A stretch of 6,640 nucleotides of DNA. Source: Candidatus Latescibacterota bacterium. Lineage in GTDB: Bacteria > Latescibacterota > Latescibacteria > Latescibacterales > Latescibacteraceae. The position numbers and the translations under genes were made by a program. The stretch spans positions 1 to 6,640 of the forward strand of contig JABHYP010000216.1 of NCBI GenBank assembly GCA_018656855.1, in the 5' to 3' direction. Positions 4,972-6,640 of the stretch are shown in pieces. The first letter of the stretch is position 1. Each line of letters opens with the position of its first letter. The notes under the pieces are model-generated. The model saw only the letters and a list, made by a program, of their open reading frames with translations. It ran no database searches and was not told the DNA's origin.

Positions 4972-6363
4972 GTGAGTAAAATTCTTGTCGTAGATGATGA
5001 ATCCCTGATGAAGGACTTTCTCACCGAGTCGCTTCTCGCACAGAAATATGATGTGGATTCCGCAAGTAACGGCACACGCGCGCTTGAGTTCATAAATAAG
5101 GAAAACTATGATCTCATACTTACAGATTATAAAATGCCCAAGGTAAGCGGCATGGATATTTTGAAAAAAGCGGGCGAGAAAATGCCGGACGCCAAAGTTA
5201 TTATTATGACCGCGTATGGAACGGTTGAGAAAGCTGTTGAGGCGATGAAGCTCGGCGCCTTTGATTACATCACCAAGCCGTTCAGTCTCGATGAAATTCT
5301 GATCCTTATTAGACGGGCTCTCGAATTCAAGTCACTTGAGACTGAAAACCGGAGACTCCATACTGAGCTTGAGGATGTCTACGGCAGCAGAAGCATCATC
5401 GGCAAGTCCAGGAAGATGAAGGAGATTTTCGATCTCATCAATACAGTAAGCCAGTCACGGTCGACTATACTTGTGACAGGAGAATCCGGTACCGGCAAAG
5501 AACTTGTCGCAAGAGCTGTTCACTATATAAGCGACCGGAAAAACAATCCGTTTATTATGATCAATTGCGCGGCACTGCCGGCAGAACTCATGGAAAGCGA
5601 GCTTTTCGGACATGAGAAAGGTGCCTTTACCGGTGCTATCAGTAGATTCCACGGACGTTTTGAGCGTGCCGACACCGGTACGCTGCTTCTGGATGAGATA
5701 AGTGAAATGAGCCCGAAGCTTCAGGCTAAATTGCTGCGAGTACTTCAGGAGCGTGAATTCGAACCGGTCGGATCATCCGAGACCATAAAGGTTGATGTAC
5801 GGATTATTGCTACAACTAACCGTGATCTGCCTGTGCAGATCGAAGCCGGCGAATTCAGGGAAGACCTTTATTACCGACTCAATGTCATAAACATTCACCT
5901 CGCCCCTCTAAGAAGCCGGCTTGACGATATACCACTTCTCACCGAACACTTTCTTGGAAAATTCAATCGTGAGAACGGTAAAGCTATCGAAGGAATATCC
6001 GAAGATGTACTTGAGGCATGGAGTCAGTATAACTGGCCTGGTAATGTAAGGGAGTTTGAGAATGCGGTTGAACGGGCGGTGGTTATGTGCAAGAGTAAGA
6101 TGATAAAGCTTTCCGATATTGCCATTCCTGCCGCAAGACCCGGTAAAGAGGCGGAAATTCGTTCTACAGCGACTCATGCCGGAGGTTCTGATATTGTCGT
6201 TGAGGCTGGTTCGAGTCTTGAGAATGTGGAACGTGAACTTATCCTTAAGACACTTGAATCCGAGGCAGGAAACAGAACAAATGCTGCCAATATCCTCGGT
6301 ATCAGCGTACGCACACTTCGTAACAAGCTCACCCAGTACGGACAGATGGATGTATTCAAATGA
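4972..6363 (+). CDS. NtrC/FlrC-family sigma-54-dependent response regulator
   Basis: A 463-aa two-component regulator that, when phosphorylated, oligomerises and uses ATP to remodel sigma-54 RNA polymerase at promoters. Receiver domain 1-120: acidic pocket D8/D9, phospho-acceptor D52 in LTDYKMP, T80 and K102. AAA+ domain about 140-380: Walker A GESGTGKE (170-177), intact sigma-54 contact loop GAFTGA (217-222), Walker B TLLLDEI (D241, E242), sensor TTNRD, REDLYYRLNV and the closing NWPGNVREFENAVERA. A linker (385-415) leads to a Fis-type HTH (about 417-455) ending GISVRTLRNKL, a form common in FlrC/FlbD-like flagellar regulators. The GTG start is supported by AAGGA five bases upstream (4962-4966) and by the standard MSKILVVDDE N-terminus. 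All catalytic residues are present. Its kinase is probably the one ending at 4037. No sigma-54 promoter was found in the window, so targets lie elsewhere. Confidence 0.96.
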   Translation: MSKILVVDDESLMKDFLTESLLAQKYDVDSASNGTRALEFINKENYDLILTDYKMPKVSGMDILKKAGEKMPDAKVIIMTAYGTVEKAVEAMKLGAFDYITKPFSLDEILILIRRALEFKSLETENRRLHTELEDVYGSRSIIGKSRKMKEIFDLINTVSQSRSTILVTGESGTGKELVARAVHYISDRKNNPFIMINCAALPAELMESELFGHEKGAFTGAISRFHGRFERADTGTLLLDEISEMSPKLQAKLLRVLQEREFEPVGSSETIKVDVRIIATTNRDLPVQIEAGEFREDLYYRLNVINIHLAPLRSRLDDIPLLTEHFLGKFNRENGKAIEGISEDVLEAWSQYNWPGNVREFENAVERAVVMCKSKMIKLSDIAIPAARPGKEAEIRSTATHAGGSDIVVEAGSSLENVERELILKTLESEAGNRTNAANILGISVRTLRNKLTQYGQMDVFK

Positions 6364-6366
6364 ATT

Positions 6367-6395
6367 AGATTTCAAATTGCGTATTTAAGATTTCA
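6367..6395 (-). repeat. Decayed heptad repeat downstream of the regulator
   Basis: AGATTTCA occurs at 6367-6374 and 6388-6395, exactly 21 bases (three heptads) apart. On the minus strand this reads TGAAATC twice in 7-nt phase, the same unit as within the array before the regulator (4936-4942). The regulator gene is therefore flanked by heptads in opposite orientation. The intermediate units are degenerate. Confidence 0.35.
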
Positions 6396-6482
6396 GTAAT
6401 TAAGTAAGATTAATTCGCTAATTGCCTGTTAAAAACGCCCGTTACTATAGCTTTCTATTTGATTCACGATTATTTTTATTTT

Positions 6483-6510
6483 GCAGGGAGAGATTATACT
6501 CTGTCCCCGC
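6483..6510. promoter_or_regulatory. 28-nt imperfect palindrome upstream of the Tat-type gene
   Basis: Arms GCAGGGAGAGA (6483-6493) and TCTGTCCCCGC (6500-6510) pair at 9 of 11 positions around a 6-nt loop. It is GC-rich inside an AT-rich spacer. T-runs lie before it on the plus strand and not after it on either strand, so it is not a normal intrinsic terminator. It ends 16 bases before a perfect TATAAT (6527-6532) and overlaps the place where a -35 element would be, as an operator would. A structured leader is the alternative if transcription starts further upstream. Confidence 0.45.
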
Positions 6511-6555
6511 AACAAATGAGAAATGTTATAATAAACAGTTTATGAAAGGTAAATA

Positions 6556-6640
6556 ATGAAACGAAGAACATTTCTGAATATAATTCCCGTCGTTTTGGCC
6601 GGTGTTGCGACAGAATGCTCGAAAGGCGTTGTAAAAGGCA
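6556..6640 (+). CDS. Start of a probable Tat-exported protein, cut by window edge
   Basis: Only 28 codons are visible, beginning MKRRTFLNIIPVVLAGVA. RRTFLN is a good twin-arginine motif (RRxFLK type), followed by a hydrophobic stretch (residues 9-18) and a possible signal peptidase I site after GVA (16-18). Cys21 in VATEC does not fit a lipobox because Glu precedes it, so a lipoprotein is unlikely. Tat substrates are usually folded, often cofactor-containing envelope enzymes, but the family cannot be told from this fragment. AAAGGT (6545-6550) lies five bases before the ATG, and a TATAAT at 6527-6532 would give a very short leader. Confidence 0.75.
   Translation, partial: MKRRTFLNIIPVVLAGVATECSKGVVKG

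Overview
The window is bacterial chromosome with moderate GC. Genes use ordinary codons and TAG/TAA/TGA stops, and the spacers between them are AT-rich. A soluble NtrB/FlrB-type kinase, an NtrC/FlrC-type sigma-54 activator and a Tat-type signal peptide point to a Gram-negative or other diderm bacterium. The sequence alone does not fix the phylum.

Layout. (1) 1-237, minus strand: the N-terminal part of a BioY-type biotin transporter, running off the left edge. (2) 238-455: a divergent AT-rich spacer. Arrays of a 7-nt repeat (consensus about TTGAAAC) abut both flanking start codons and appear to supply the ribosome binding site of each gene. (3) 456-1993: a two-gene unit, a divergent YchF-family P-loop NTPase followed 14 nt later by greA. 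(4) 2059-2087: a good sigma-70-like promoter, then a 120-aa helical protein of unknown function (perhaps a FlgN/FliT-like chaperone) and a cytoplasmic PAS histidine kinase. (5) 4038-4971: a 934-bp segment separating the kinase from its probable partner regulator. It holds a hicA-hicB toxin-antitoxin pair, bracketed by two tiny same-strand stubs that both encode the start of a class III adenylate/guanylate cyclase, plus several AT-rich inverted repeats. (6) 4972-6363: a full-length NtrC-family response regulator with a GAFTGA loop and Fis-type HTH. (7) 6364-6555: a spacer with a decayed heptad repeat and a strong 28-nt imperfect palindrome. (8) 6556 to the end: the start of a Tat-exported protein.

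How the genes fit together. The kinase and regulator look like one two-component system acting on sigma-54 promoters. The kinase N-terminal coiled coil and the regulator's RTLRNKL helix resemble the flagellar FlrB/FlrC (FleS/FleR) class. No flagellar structural gene is visible, so that role is inference.

The most notable points are the hicAB cassette between two diverged cyclase 5' stubs, splitting a two-component pair; the heptad arrays at gene starts; and the HK (not HE) phospho-acceptor motif with an enlarged ATP-binding domain in the kinase. I found no CRISPR array, tRNA, rRNA, intact insertion sequence or clearly new multi-gene system.
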